This document shows positions 9,890 to 19,618 of a stretch of DNA of 35,268 nucleotides, one piece after another. Source of the stretch: Phycisphaerae bacterium. Lineage in GTDB: Bacteria; Planctomycetota; Phycisphaerae; Phycisphaerales; SM1A02. The stretch's first letter is position 1; every line of letters begins with the position of its first letter. The stretch is taken from assembly GCA_018663565.1 (NCBI GenBank), contig JABJQE010000062.1, forward strand, positions 1-35,268, in the 5' to 3' direction. The notes under the pieces were generated by a model. The model saw only the letters and a program-made list of their open reading frames with translations, had not been told where the DNA came from and searched no databases. Both the position numbers and the translations under genes were made by a program.

Positions 9890-12649
9890 TCATGGGCACG
9901 GGCCAAAGGAGCCCACAAGCAGAAGCAGGTCATCGATTCCGACGTCCCCGTCACCGGTCACATCTGCCGGGCATCCATCACACGGTCCCCATGCGCCTAG
10001 CACGGCGAGAATCTCGTATGTGTCCACAGTGCCGTCACCGTCAATATCTCCTGGGCACGGCTGCGTAGAACAGTCGATGCGTTCCATATGGACATTGTCG
10101 ATGGCCGCTTCCACGCGGGAAGATTCATTGAGGTCTGACGCGACGAATTGAATTCGGAACATGTCGTTGACTTCAAAGCCTGGAACGTCCGTCAGTGAGT
10201 AGGTGGACGTTTGCCAGTTGCCTTCAACATCCGGCCCGGTGGTGCCCGTCTGCTGCAGGACTGTCCACGTGGCACCATCATCATCAGAGATGTTGACGAC
10301 CCACACATCGTCTTCCACATTCCCGCCGCCACCAATATTCCGATACCACCAGCAGTAGGAGATATTTGCGACACCAGTTGCGTTGATTGTCGGTGAAGTC
10401 AGCGTTGTGCTGCCACCATCGACATCGCCGCCGCCGCCAGAGGTATTCTCGGTAAGCCAACACTCGGCTGCTGCGCCGTCACAATCAGTGCCCGGTCGAT
10501 TGTTGCCGCCGGCTGGGATGCCTCGTTCCCAGAATCCGTCGGTGGCATCGCCTGCAACCGTCCAACCAGGGTCAGTCGATCCGTCGTCGTCAAAGATCAC
10601 CGTTGGTTCCGACCAGGCGGAGATGGTTGAGTTGCGTACATCAGGTGCGTTAGGTGGAAGGAACACGTTTTGCTCGTCTGTTGTGCGAGCCCATACGAAC
10701 CAGTTCACATCGACTCCGCACTGGGCGTTGGGGAAGTGCGCTAGGAAGTCGCCATTGCCGAGGTCTTCAAGGTCTATAGGGCTGCTGGTGCCATTTTGTT
10801 CAGCAAAGAACTTCGCAGTACCCGGCTGATAGGTGCCAAGGACACTGGCGATGTGGACGGGAAGCGACGTGGAACCATCGGGCATGATGTGCGTGGGGGG
10901 CCCTTGTGGGAGCGTAATGCTCAGCCACTCGATCGGAGGCACATTGAGCCCGTGAAGGTCGAATCCCTGTTCGATCTGGGTGTAGTGAGGCGATCCATTG
11001 GCAAGATTGCCATCATCATCATCAAGGGTGACAAAGTCGATGGCGATGGCATCGTTGATCCCGGTTCCGTTGTGCAGCAGAATGCTGTCGATCGTCAGGC
11101 TATTGATGATGTTCTGTGCGTTCAATGGATCACTGAACTCAAGGGCCATCCATGTGTCGTACACGCAGCCGGAAATGAGTTGCCCGCAGGAGTGAATTGC
11201 ACTTCCACAGGATGAGCAATTTGTTTCGGAGTATTCGCAGCTGTTGTCGGCATTTCGGATTCCACTGGCGCAGTTACCTTGAAAAAATCCTGGCGACATG
11301 ATTGGATCGCCTGTCATGATCAGTGCGATGCAGTCGGCCATTCCTTCGCCATACTCGCCTTGGCCGGATCCAGCCTCGGCGACTAGGTGGTGACCATATT
11401 CGTGGAAGACAATATGACCAAAGGCCGTGTTGTTGCATCCTCCGCCGGATTGATAGAAGTTGATCGACGAGTAGTCGTAATAGGCATTGCATGTGTCGGC
11501 GAGATTGACATTGACTGGCCAATCGGTTTGCGTACCAATGGTCGGGTAGCTTGGGTTGACTGCCAGAACGAAGTCCCGCACAAGGTTGGCATCGCGATAG
11601 GCCACGGCTTGTGCCATGATCAGTTCGGTTTCGCCTTCATTGTGCAGAATTTCAACATGATCATCGTTCATTATGTCGACCGATACGATCGTATCTGAAC
11701 CTGCGTCGTTGTTGACATTGAACCAGGGACCTCGGAGTTCCGACTCGACCAGGACAATTCCTGTTGCGGGCGCTGAGAAAAATCCATCTGCATCTGTTGT
11801 TACGACCGTTCCACCGACAGTGACGTAGGCCCACGGAAGTGGTTCCGTCACCGTTGTGTCGCATTCCCATGCGGACCATCCGTCGTTGACGCGTCCCGAC
11901 ACGGTTCCGGTGACATCGCCCATTGCTGCAGCGGCTAGCGACAGTCCGCAGTGGAGGATGCGGTCTTCTTCGTGAATGACTTCCCCGGTCTGCGCGTCGA
12001 TGATCAAACGAGTCTTGGTGTAGTTGGCATCGCGATTGGTGCCAACGGCGGCGACTGCATCGACCACCAAGCGTGGGGGACGGATGTCATCTCCAATGCC
12101 AGCAAAGATCGCCGTTGTTGGCGTTTTTGTCAGGCGGGCCTGTGGTCCCATCGCCCGAGCGGCTGCCATCGTCGAGATAATCATGGAGTCTTGTGCTGTG
12201 ATGGACAGTGGCGGGTTCCACCCCATTGTGGGATGCAGATCCGCCGAGGCGAGCACTACAGCTGGTGTTGTGCCGTTGCGAACCAACACCTTGAGGGTCG
12301 AGCCAAAGACTGGAGTGTCGCCGACGACTTGATCAAATGTTGTCAGCGTGAACTTGAATGATCCTGTCAGGGCGTCGTAGCCCAGCGGTTGTCCGTCACC
12401 GGTGCGTCGTAAGTGGGTGGGTTGCAGGCCCCACATCGCTGCGGCCTCAACCACAAAGCGGTCTGCAGCTTCCGCAGCAGTCCTACCGGTAGTCATTGGG
12501 GCGCCAAAGACTCGATCGATACGACCTCCATCGGTGTGGTGGAGCCTAGCGGACGACGAGATGGTCTTGAGCGTGTCCATGGCTTCCGCCATGGAGGGCT
12601 GAGTCAACGTGGTCGTCGCCAAAGTGGCGATCGCGGCGAGGGTGAGCAT
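9890..12649 (-). CDS. Secreted zinc metalloprotease (thermolysin/M36-like) with propeptide-like region, carboxypeptidase-regulatory-like insert and C-terminal dockerin-like repeat
   Basis: HIVFHEYGHHLVAEAGSGQGEYGEGMADCIALIMTGD (HExxH plus downstream Glu); N-terminal FTP/PepSY-like region; VSGRVNDGWSAWE...AYVTVGGTVVTTDADGFFSAP; C-terminal DIDGDGTVDTYE and DVTGDGDVGIDD. Confidence 0.87.
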   Translation of the reverse strand: MLTLAAIATLATTTLTQPSMAEAMDTLKTISSSARLHHTDGGRIDRVFGAPMTTGRTAAEAADRFVVEAAAMWGLQPTHLRRTGDGQPLGYDALTGSFKFTLTTFDQVVGDTPVFGSTLKVLVRNGTTPAVVLASADLHPTMGWNPPLSITAQDSMIISTMAAARAMGPQARLTKTPTTAIFAGIGDDIRPPRLVVDAVAAVGTNRDANYTKTRLIIDAQTGEVIHEEDRILHCGLSLAAAAMGDVTGTVSGRVNDGWSAWECDTTVTEPLPWAYVTVGGTVVTTDADGFFSAPATGIVLVESELRGPWFNVNNDAGSDTIVSVDIMNDDHVEILHNEGETELIMAQAVAYRDANLVRDFVLAVNPSYPTIGTQTDWPVNVNLADTCNAYYDYSSINFYQSGGGCNNTAFGHIVFHEYGHHLVAEAGSGQGEYGEGMADCIALIMTGDPIMSPGFFQGNCASGIRNADNSCEYSETNCSSCGSAIHSCGQLISGCVYDTWMALEFSDPLNAQNIINSLTIDSILLHNGTGINDAIAIDFVTLDDDDGNLANGSPHYTQIEQGFDLHGLNVPPIEWLSITLPQGPPTHIMPDGSTSLPVHIASVLGTYQPGTAKFFAEQNGTSSPIDLEDLGNGDFLAHFPNAQCGVDVNWFVWARTTDEQNVFLPPNAPDVRNSTISAWSEPTVIFDDDGSTDPGWTVAGDATDGFWERGIPAGGNNRPGTDCDGAAAECWLTENTSGGGGDVDGGSTTLTSPTINATGVANISYCWWYRNIGGGGNVEDDVWVVNISDDDGATWTVLQQTGTTGPDVEGNWQTSTYSLTDVPGFEVNDMFRIQFVASDLNESSRVEAAIDNVHMERIDCSTQPCPGDIDGDGTVDTYEILAVLGAWGPCDGCPADVTGDGDVGIDDLLLLVGSFGPCP

Positions 12650-12865
12650 TGTGTGTGGTCCTTTTCTCTGCAGAGTGTGCCTCGAACCCCTAACCCTACG
12701 CCAATGATCACCATAATTGTCCCTAAAAATACCGTTTCTGCGGGCATTCTCTTCAGCCCCGCCACGAAGGCGGCCCGGGAGACCTCATTGACTCGGCGTT
12801 GGGTGGCCGCCCGTTGTGGCTGATTTGGGAGGAGATGCGAGAACGCCGAGTGTTCTGCACTACTG

Positions 12866-12893
12866 AAAAAGCCACGCTGACGCGTGGCTTTTC
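12866..12893 (-). terminator. Rho-independent terminator of ssrA
   Basis: Minus strand reads GAAAAGCCACGC-GTCA-GCGTGGCTTTTTC directly after the tmRNA 3' end. Confidence 0.9.
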
Positions 12894-12895
12894 AA

Positions 12896-13239
12896 TGGAG
12901 CCGGGGGGAGTCGAACCCCCGTGCCGTGACGGTCGGTACACCGCTTCTACGTGTGTAGTCGCTATTTACTCTCGCCCTGCAGGACGGTTGGCGACGACCT
13001 TCCTGCAAGCCATAGCAGACAAATGTCTCGCTTCGCAGGGGCCTGCTAGCCCATTGAAGCCAGTCCGAAGTGGCGTTCAATGTCCTATCGGACGTCAGTC
13101 ATTGAACGTCGCGGTCAAGCCGCGAGTGCGAACTGGGTGTTGCCAGTTAAGGTTTTTGCATCACTTGTTAACGCGGGAGAAATGCATCCGCGACACGCAA
13201 CGTCATACGTTCCCCGCCCGGTCGATGCCAGTCGGCCCC
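12896..13239 (-). ncRNA. ssrA: Transfer-messenger RNA (tmRNA)
   Basis: Minus strand starts GGGGCCGACTGGCATCGACCGGG and ends GGGGGTTCGACTCCCCCCGGCTCCA; 5' GGGGCCG pairs with 3' CGGCTCC; tag ORF GCAAAAACCTTAACTGGCAACACCCAGTTCGCACTCGCGGCTTGA = AKTLTGNTQFALAA (complement of 13115-13159); CCA tail not fully encoded. Confidence 0.96.
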
Positions 13240-13468
13240 GATGGGTGGTGAGATCGTTTCGTTGGGACGTTCACTCACGCATTTGCGTGTGGTGAGGTCC
13301 GTTGAGAGATCCACCAAATTGAGAAAGAGCTTTGGCATGTTGAGCCAAGTAGGCATTCTACCCTGCGAACCGCGTGGAGCCGCTTGGAAATGTGAGTTCC
13401 CGTGGAATCGCGGGGTGTACGCCAACACTTGGGGGCAGGAGGGGTCGATGTGGGCTTGTGGACGCAAC

Positions 13469-14086
13469 TTAACCGAATGGATTACCAACTTGCCCACGGG
13501 CAGCTGGGATGATCTCGTTCAGAATGTGCATCAATATCTCGCCTGGAAGTCCAACCGCGTCAACAGTTGCGACCATTGCCTCGTCATAGAAGTCGAGCAC
13601 CGTGCTGGTCTCTTGGTGATACACCTCCATGCGGCGGCGGATGACTTTTTCATCGGCATCATCGGGTCGGCCGGAATGAATGGCCCGCCGCTTGATGCGT
13701 TCGATGAGCGGCTCGATGTCGGAGCAGGTCAAGTGGATGACTCGGAGGACGTCAATATGCTCATCAATCATGGCTGCTTGGCCTGCACTTCGCGGGATGC
13801 CATCGAGCACAAGAAGGTCGTTATCGGGTCGGTACTGATTCGTGTCAATGAGCCCTTGCACGTATTGCCGCCAGAGCCGAATTGTCAGATTGTCAGGTAC
13901 GAGAAGGCCTTGAGTTGAATAGCGAATGAACTCCTGGCCGAGTTCGGATTCACGGTCGAGGCCGCGAAACATGTCACCAGTTGCGAGGTGAACAAAGCCG
14001 GGAACCGTGCCGAGGATCTTGCCCTGCGTGCCCTTGCCCACGCCGGGCTGGCCGAAGAGGAGAACGGTTTTGAGGGGGGTGGGCAT
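13469..14086 (-). CDS. adk: Adenylate kinase / nucleoside monophosphate kinase (short-LID form)
   Basis: LLFGQPGVGKGTQGKIL, HLATGDMFRGL, LDGIPRSAGQA, HSGRPDDADEKVIRRRMEVYHQET. Confidence 0.9.
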   Translation of the reverse strand: MPTPLKTVLLFGQPGVGKGTQGKILGTVPGFVHLATGDMFRGLDRESELGQEFIRYSTQGLLVPDNLTIRLWRQYVQGLIDTNQYRPDNDLLVLDGIPRSAGQAAMIDEHIDVLRVIHLTCSDIEPLIERIKRRAIHSGRPDDADEKVIRRRMEVYHQETSTVLDFYDEAMVATVDAVGLPGEILMHILNEIIPAARGQVGNPFG

Positions 14087-14134
14087 GGGAGGAGCAGGAT
14101 AGGACAACAGGGTCGTGGTGTATAGTTCGTGGCC

Positions 14135-15838
14135 ATGCAAGGATTGACATGTCAGTGGACCATGCCTGAGGCCGGAGGCGAGGGAGATCTTCTCACTCGC
14201 ATCCTGAATGCGAGAGGGTTCACGGACGCCGAGGATCGTGAGGCGTATCTCGGGGCGGCGAAGGCGAAGTTTGACCCATCAGATCAACTGCCAGGCGTGG
14301 CGGCGGCAACAGATCGCATCCTTCGAGCACTCGAGCAGGGCGAACGAATTGCCGTATACGGTGATTACGATGCCGACGGCGTGACATCAACGGCCATATT
14401 GACGCGTGTGATGCGAGGAATAGCGCCCAAGGCTGAGATTGAACCCTATCTCCCTCATCGCATTGACGAAGGCTATGGGCTTAATGTTGCAGCATTGGAG
14501 GAATTGGATAAACGTGGCGTAACGGTTGTGATCACTGTCGATTGCGGGGTGACGGCTATCCATCAAGCGGCGGCCTGCGTAGGGTTGGGGATTGACCTCA
14601 TCATCACGGATCACCACGTTCCAGGCGAAGCAGGTCTCCCCGAGGCTGTGGCAATTGTGCACCCGGGGCTACCAGGCAGCGATTATGCATGGCCGGAACT
14701 GAGTGGATCAGCGGTGGCGTACATTCTCGCGAGACACCTCGCCTGTGTACATCAGGGAGTAGACGATCCAACGGGCACACTTGCCGAGGTGCTCAAAGAT
14801 GTGTTGTGCCTTGCCGGGATCGGCGTCATCGCAGATGTAGTTCCCCTTGTTGGGGAAAATCGAAAGTTCGCGGCAAAGGCCCTCAAGATGATGCGATCCT
14901 GCTCGCTCGCTGGCATCAAAGCCATGCTTCCCCTATGCGCAAAGCCCGGCGAGTCGATTTCCTCAGAAACAGTGGGATATCGAATTGGGCCACGCCTCAA
15001 CGCTGCGGGCCGAATGGGACATGCTCAAGAAGCATTGGACCTCTTGTTGACTGATAGCGACGCTGAAGCGGCAGATATTGCGAGCCGACTTTCCAAAGCC
15101 AACCAGTCCCGGCAAATATTGGCGGCGGAACTTGCCGAACAAGCCGACACAATGGCAGTTGATGCTGGCATGACAAGCGACGATCAACGGATGATTGTAT
15201 TGGCTCACAAAGACTGGCACCCAGGTGTCATTGGAATTGTGTGCAGCAGGCTTGCTGGTCTGTACCACCGACCTGTTGTTTTGTTGTGCGAGGGAGAGTC
15301 GGGCGTATTGAAGGGGTCAGCTCGGAGCATTGCCGGATACTCCATTCTCGAGGCGCTTCGTTCGGTTGAGGATCAGTTCGAGTCTCTCGGCGGTCACGCT
15401 ATGGCGGCCGGGATGTCACTGAAGCGAGAACGGTTTGAAGACGTACAGCGATCATTGATCGCACACGCCAACAAGAAGTTGAAGCCTGAAGATCTTGTGA
15501 CGCGGCTTCAAATCGACTGTGAGGTTGATCTTTCAGAGTTGACATTCGAGGCGGTAACACAGTTGCAGCAGGCGATGCAGCCAACCGGACAGGCCAACAG
15601 GGCAGCGTGTCTCATCGCCCGTGATGTGAAGATCACACAATCGAATGTCATGGGCAAGAGCAGTACTCACTTGCAATTGGCCTTTGGATCATTTCGGTGT
15701 CCATGGTTCCATCGCGGCCACTTCGAATCAAGCTTGCCACGCGGCGCCGTGGTTGACATTGTGTTTGAGCCATCGATCAATACGTGGCAAGGCCGCAGCA
15801 CAGTTCAGCTCTTGATCAAGGACGTTCGCCGACACTAG
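14135..15838 (+). CDS. recJ: Single-stranded-DNA-specific exonuclease RecJ
   Basis: DYDADGVTSTAIL, VDCGVTA, DHHVPG (DHH family), GPRLNAAGRMGHAQEALDLLL, GGHAMAAGMSL (DHHA1). Confidence 0.96.
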   Translation: MQGLTCQWTMPEAGGEGDLLTRILNARGFTDAEDREAYLGAAKAKFDPSDQLPGVAAATDRILRALEQGERIAVYGDYDADGVTSTAILTRVMRGIAPKAEIEPYLPHRIDEGYGLNVAALEELDKRGVTVVITVDCGVTAIHQAAACVGLGIDLIITDHHVPGEAGLPEAVAIVHPGLPGSDYAWPELSGSAVAYILARHLACVHQGVDDPTGTLAEVLKDVLCLAGIGVIADVVPLVGENRKFAAKALKMMRSCSLAGIKAMLPLCAKPGESISSETVGYRIGPRLNAAGRMGHAQEALDLLLTDSDAEAADIASRLSKANQSRQILAAELAEQADTMAVDAGMTSDDQRMIVLAHKDWHPGVIGIVCSRLAGLYHRPVVLLCEGESGVLKGSARSIAGYSILEALRSVEDQFESLGGHAMAAGMSLKRERFEDVQRSLIAHANKKLKPEDLVTRLQIDCEVDLSELTFEAVTQLQQAMQPTGQANRAACLIARDVKITQSNVMGKSSTHLQLAFGSFRCPWFHRGHFESSLPRGAVVDIVFEPSINTWQGRSTVQLLIKDVRRH

Positions 15839-16806
15839 AACGAGGCGAGCAGTGGCCTAATGAGGTCCTTGATGGTCACGATTCCGATTGCCTCGCCGTT
15901 ATCGTCTTGCACAATTCCAATTGCAGCTTGATGGCTGCGAAGTGTGCGAAGTGCATGGTCGGCCGATGTCGAATGCTGAATGAACATGGCGTCATGAGCA
16001 AGCGTGCTAATCGGCCTGTCTGGATAGCAATCAAGATTGAGTACCGAGATGATCCCGGTGACGCATTGCTGTTCATCAATGGCCGGCAATCGTGACCACC
16101 GCGAAACGATGGCTTCGTGGCGTTGACCTGGCGTGGCGTTTTCTGCAATCGTTTGAACCGCTTCCCACGCAACCATCTCATCACGCACTGTGCGATCTCG
16201 AAGCGAAAGAGCACGATCAAGCAAATTGGTTTGCTCCTTGCTGAGGACTCCAGCATCGAGGCCTTCCTTAAAGAGATCACTCATGCGTTGTCGAGCGGTG
16301 ACTTCTCGTTCCACGCTTCCACCAACAACTGCAGCAACGCCACGTCCAAACAATTCAATTGTTGGTCCAATACCTGTCCATCGAAGCACCAACTCAACAA
16401 CTCGAAGTGGTCGGGCGAGCGTGTAGCACCACCGATCACCATGCGCTCGGAAGAGTTCCTTTGGCAACACTTCAGCCAAGATGAGCAGTATGGGCACCAA
16501 GATAATCGTGTCGATCACAATAGATGCGATGGGGCCGTACCCGGCCCCGTGGAGCATGACTGAAATGCTCCACGCCCCAAGCTGATTGGCTGCATTGGTG
16601 CCAACCAGAATGACGGTGAGCATCGTGCCGGGTCGACTCAGGAGCCGGCTGAGGATGTGCGCAGAGTGATCACCTTCACTCAATCGAAGTTCAAGCCGTA
16701 CGCGATTAAGTGTGTAGAGGCCTATCTCCATGCCCGCAAAGAGTGCCATGAGGCACGTCCCGGCGACCGCGGCGAAGAATAAGATTGACCATTCGAGATC
16801 AGTCAT
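15835..16806 (-). CDS. CNNM (DUF21) transmembrane domain protein with CBS region, HlyC/CorC-like, short form
   Basis: N-terminal TM helices with GMEIGLYTLNRVRLELRLSEGDHSA; paralogous in architecture to the upstream gene; lacks the C-terminal CorC/HlyC domain. Confidence 0.85.
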   Translation of the reverse strand: MTDLEWSILFFAAVAGTCLMALFAGMEIGLYTLNRVRLELRLSEGDHSAHILSRLLSRPGTMLTVILVGTNAANQLGAWSISVMLHGAGYGPIASIVIDTIILVPILLILAEVLPKELFRAHGDRWCYTLARPLRVVELVLRWTGIGPTIELFGRGVAAVVGGSVEREVTARQRMSDLFKEGLDAGVLSKEQTNLLDRALSLRDRTVRDEMVAWEAVQTIAENATPGQRHEAIVSRWSRLPAIDEQQCVTGIISVLNLDCYPDRPISTLAHDAMFIQHSTSADHALRTLRSHQAAIGIVQDDNGEAIGIVTIKDLIRPLLASF

Positions 16807-18068
16807 GATGCACTGCCCTCGAGTGACACAATGATTGTCTCAATAGCCCCAGATTCATCAGCATGATGAACTTCAAGGTTCACATTAGCAATCGTGATCA
16901 CATCCCCTTGGGCAGCTACTCGCCCAAGCTTCCGGGTGATCAACCCGCCCACCGTGTCGACATTCGTATGCTGTTGCTGTCCAAGCAACGCTCGCATGAG
17001 CCGGTGCGCCGGAAAGTCGCCCGGGACGATCCACTGGTTCGGTCCGATTGGTCGCGCTTCCGCCGGTTGGTCAGTTGCGTCGTCAACAATGTCGCCGACG
17101 ATTGGTTCGATCAAATCATGCAGGGACACAACGCCGGCAGTTCCACCAAACTCATCAACGACGATCGCTGTTTGTTGTTGGCTTGATTGGAGCGAGTCAA
17201 GGGCGAGATCCACAGTGGTTACTTCTGGAACATAGATAGGCGTCCTCAGCAAAGTCTTGATGTCACCATGGCCGCGAAGCCAGTCTTTCACATGAAGCAT
17301 GCCAAGGATGTCATCAAGATCAGTTCCGTGAACCGGAAGTCGCATGAGACCGTTCTTGTGGATGATCGACCGTACATCCTTGGTTGTGGCATCAATTGGA
17401 ATGGAGACCATGCGAGTGCGTGGGGTCATCGCGCGGCGAACCGTGGTGTGGCCAAGCGATAGGACGTCCGCTAGGAGTCGTTGTTCTTGGGGCTCAACAA
17501 GGCCGTCCTGCGCGGATGCGTCGAGGAGTGAATCAAGTTCGTGAAGCGAGAGCGGCGTCGCGGATTGGTGTGGTACGGCGAGTCGGGCGAGTGGGCGTAC
17601 GACAAAGCGATCGAGCACGGTGCGTAGCGGCAGGATAATTGTGTGGATCGCAAGCACTGGCCCTGCCACGGCTCGGCTGACTCTCGTCGACTGAGCGGAC
17701 GCGAGCATCTTGGGCGCGATTTCACCGAGCAGAACGAGTGCAAGTAGTGAGCCGATCCACAGCAAGGCGGCGGCGCCGGCTCCCCAGGGTTGGCTTTGCA
17801 TGAGTATGGATGCGATGACGAAGTACAGCACATTGACAATCATGTTGCCAAGGAGCAAGGTAATCAGAAGCATCCGGGGCTGGCGAAGAAGGGCAAGCGC
17901 CGCAGATTTCTTGCCATGGCGGTCGGCGATATCGAGGCGCTGCTTTGCCGAGAGGCCAAAGAGTGCTGTTTCGGCGCCGCTGAAGAAGGCGCTGACGGCA
18001 AGAAGACATGGCATCGCAATTGCTAATGCAGACCAAGTCGCGGGATCGATCGACGTATTCACGGGCAA
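16803..18068 (-). CDS. HlyC/CorC-type CNNM transporter with CBS pair and CorC_HlyC domain
   Basis: FFSGAETALFGLSAKQR, MTPRTRMVSIP, IVVDEFGGTAGVVSLHDLIEPIVGDIVDD, C-terminal VNLEVHHADESG. Confidence 0.93.
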   Translation of the reverse strand: MPVNTSIDPATWSALAIAMPCLLAVSAFFSGAETALFGLSAKQRLDIADRHGKKSAALALLRQPRMLLITLLLGNMIVNVLYFVIASILMQSQPWGAGAAALLWIGSLLALVLLGEIAPKMLASAQSTRVSRAVAGPVLAIHTIILPLRTVLDRFVVRPLARLAVPHQSATPLSLHELDSLLDASAQDGLVEPQEQRLLADVLSLGHTTVRRAMTPRTRMVSIPIDATTKDVRSIIHKNGLMRLPVHGTDLDDILGMLHVKDWLRGHGDIKTLLRTPIYVPEVTTVDLALDSLQSSQQQTAIVVDEFGGTAGVVSLHDLIEPIVGDIVDDATDQPAEARPIGPNQWIVPGDFPAHRLMRALLGQQQHTNVDTVGGLITRKLGRVAAQGDVITIANVNLEVHHADESGAIETIIVSLEGSAS

Positions 18069-18083
18069 CGCTAGAAACTAGTT

Positions 18084-19106
18084 CTAGCTGTTCGCTCCTG
18101 GTAGGTCTGGGTCGCTTGCGATGGACTGTCGCATGTCGGTGTCTGCGACGAGGTTCTTCATGCGGTAGTAGTCCATGATGCCCATGTTGCCGCTGCGGAA
18201 TGCATCGGCCATGGCCTTGGGTACTTCTGCTTCAGCAAGAACAACAAGGGCCTTGTTCTTTTCAACTTCGGCCTTGTGCTCGGCTTCGAGGGCGACGGCC
18301 ATGGCTCGCCGCTGTTCGGCGGTTGCTTGATACCGTTTTGTGTCAGCAGATGCTTGGTCAGCCTGTAAGCGGGCGCCGATATTCTCACCCACATCAATGT
18401 CAGCAATATCAATTGAGAGAATCTCATAGGCCGTTCCAGCATCGAGTCCCTTCTCCAGTACCGTCCTCGAGATTTCATCCGGATTCTCAAGAACAGCGAG
18501 GTGATTCTTCGCTGAGCCAATCGTGGACACAATGCCTTCGCCCACACGCGCCACGATTGTCTCTTCGGTGGCTCCGCCGACAAGCCGAGCGATATTGGTC
18601 CGCACTGTCACGCGGGCTCGTGCGCACAATTTGATGCCGTCGCTTGCAACGGCATCGATCGTCGATCGATTGCTTTCCACACTTGGGCAGTCGATGACCT
18701 TGGGGTTCACGCTTGTTCGAACAGCCTCAAGAATGTCGCGGCCAGCAAGATCAATGGCGGTGGCGATATTCCATTCGAGGTCGATTTTCGCTTTCTTGGC
18801 AGCGATGACCGCGCGGGTGACTGCTGTAACGTGCCCGCCTGCGAGATAGTGTGATTCAAGTTGCTCTGTCGTGATGTCAATATCGGCCTTTTTGGCGGTA
18901 ATGCGATTTTCGACGATCAGGCGTGGTTTGACTTTTCGGAACCTCATCATGATCAGGTCGATAAATCGGACGCTCGCTCCGGATACCCAGGCTTGAACCC
19001 AGAGGCCGATGTACTGGAAGGCAAATAGAAAGAGGATGAGCAGGATGACCCCACCAACAATGATGGCGCCGATCCATACTTCGCTCATAGAGAGTAGGTG
19101 TGTCAT
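18084..19106 (-). CDS. floA: Flotillin-like protein FloA
   Basis: YqfA/FloA-type N-terminus, [68 protein letters not shown]. Confidence 0.95.
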   Translation of the reverse strand: MTHLLSMSEVWIGAIIVGGVILLILFLFAFQYIGLWVQAWVSGASVRFIDLIMMRFRKVKPRLIVENRITAKKADIDITTEQLESHYLAGGHVTAVTRAVIAAKKAKIDLEWNIATAIDLAGRDILEAVRTSVNPKVIDCPSVESNRSTIDAVASDGIKLCARARVTVRTNIARLVGGATEETIVARVGEGIVSTIGSAKNHLAVLENPDEISRTVLEKGLDAGTAYEILSIDIADIDVGENIGARLQADQASADTKRYQATAEQRRAMAVALEAEHKAEVEKNKALVVLAEAEVPKAMADAFRSGNMGIMDYYRMKNLVADTDMRQSIASDPDLPGANS

Positions 19107-19618
19107 GAGGTCTCCTCCGGGGTTGGTCGAACTTTGAGTTGATTATCGAGCACTTCTACAACACTGACACTCGACCCGACGGTTATGTACCCGTGGTCGG
19201 AGAGCGCATCGTGCCGCAGCCCGTTGATACGCACTGTACCGATCGGCCGCAGATCCGTTTCGGCAACTCCGCATTGGTGTAGAAGAGCGGCTCGTGAATG
19301 ATCAACCGTGTCCTCTTGCGTGGTCAGCACCATGCGGTTGGCCATCTCGGTCTGGGACCACCATTTCCAAAAGATCCATGTCGCGATCGGGCCAAGAAAA
19401 ATAACAGCTGCCAAGGCCGCCAAGCCAGTGGTTGTGCCATGCAGGAAGAATGCTGTAATGGATCCAATCAATGAGGCTGCCGCTGCAATGGCGAGCACGC
19501 CGCCGCTTGGCACAATGAGTTCCATGGCAATGAGAAAGATCATTGCACCCAGCAGCAGAAAGCCCCACAGCAAGGTAGTTCCCCCATCATTGGCAGTCTG
19601 GGCAAGTAATGTGTTCAC
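19103..19618 (-). CDS. NfeD-like membrane protein with C-terminal OB-fold-type domain
   Basis: Hydrophobic N-terminal half; C-terminal [40 protein letters not shown]. Confidence 0.9.
   Translation of the reverse strand: MNTLLAQTANDGGTTLLWGFLLLGAMIFLIAMELIVPSGGVLAIAAAASLIGSITAFFLHGTTTGLAALAAVIFLGPIATWIFWKWWSQTEMANRMVLTTQEDTVDHSRAALLHQCGVAETDLRPIGTVRINGLRHDALSDHGYITVGSSVSVVEVLDNQLKVRPTPEETS

Noticed and set aside
9719-10151. Short plus-strand ORFs in and after the convergent protease gap
   Set aside because: They are antisense to the dockerin-like end of the metalloprotease and span the hairpin region.
12940-13300. Plus-strand ORFs 12799-13251 and 13080-13295
   Set aside because: They lie across the tmRNA gene on the opposite strand.
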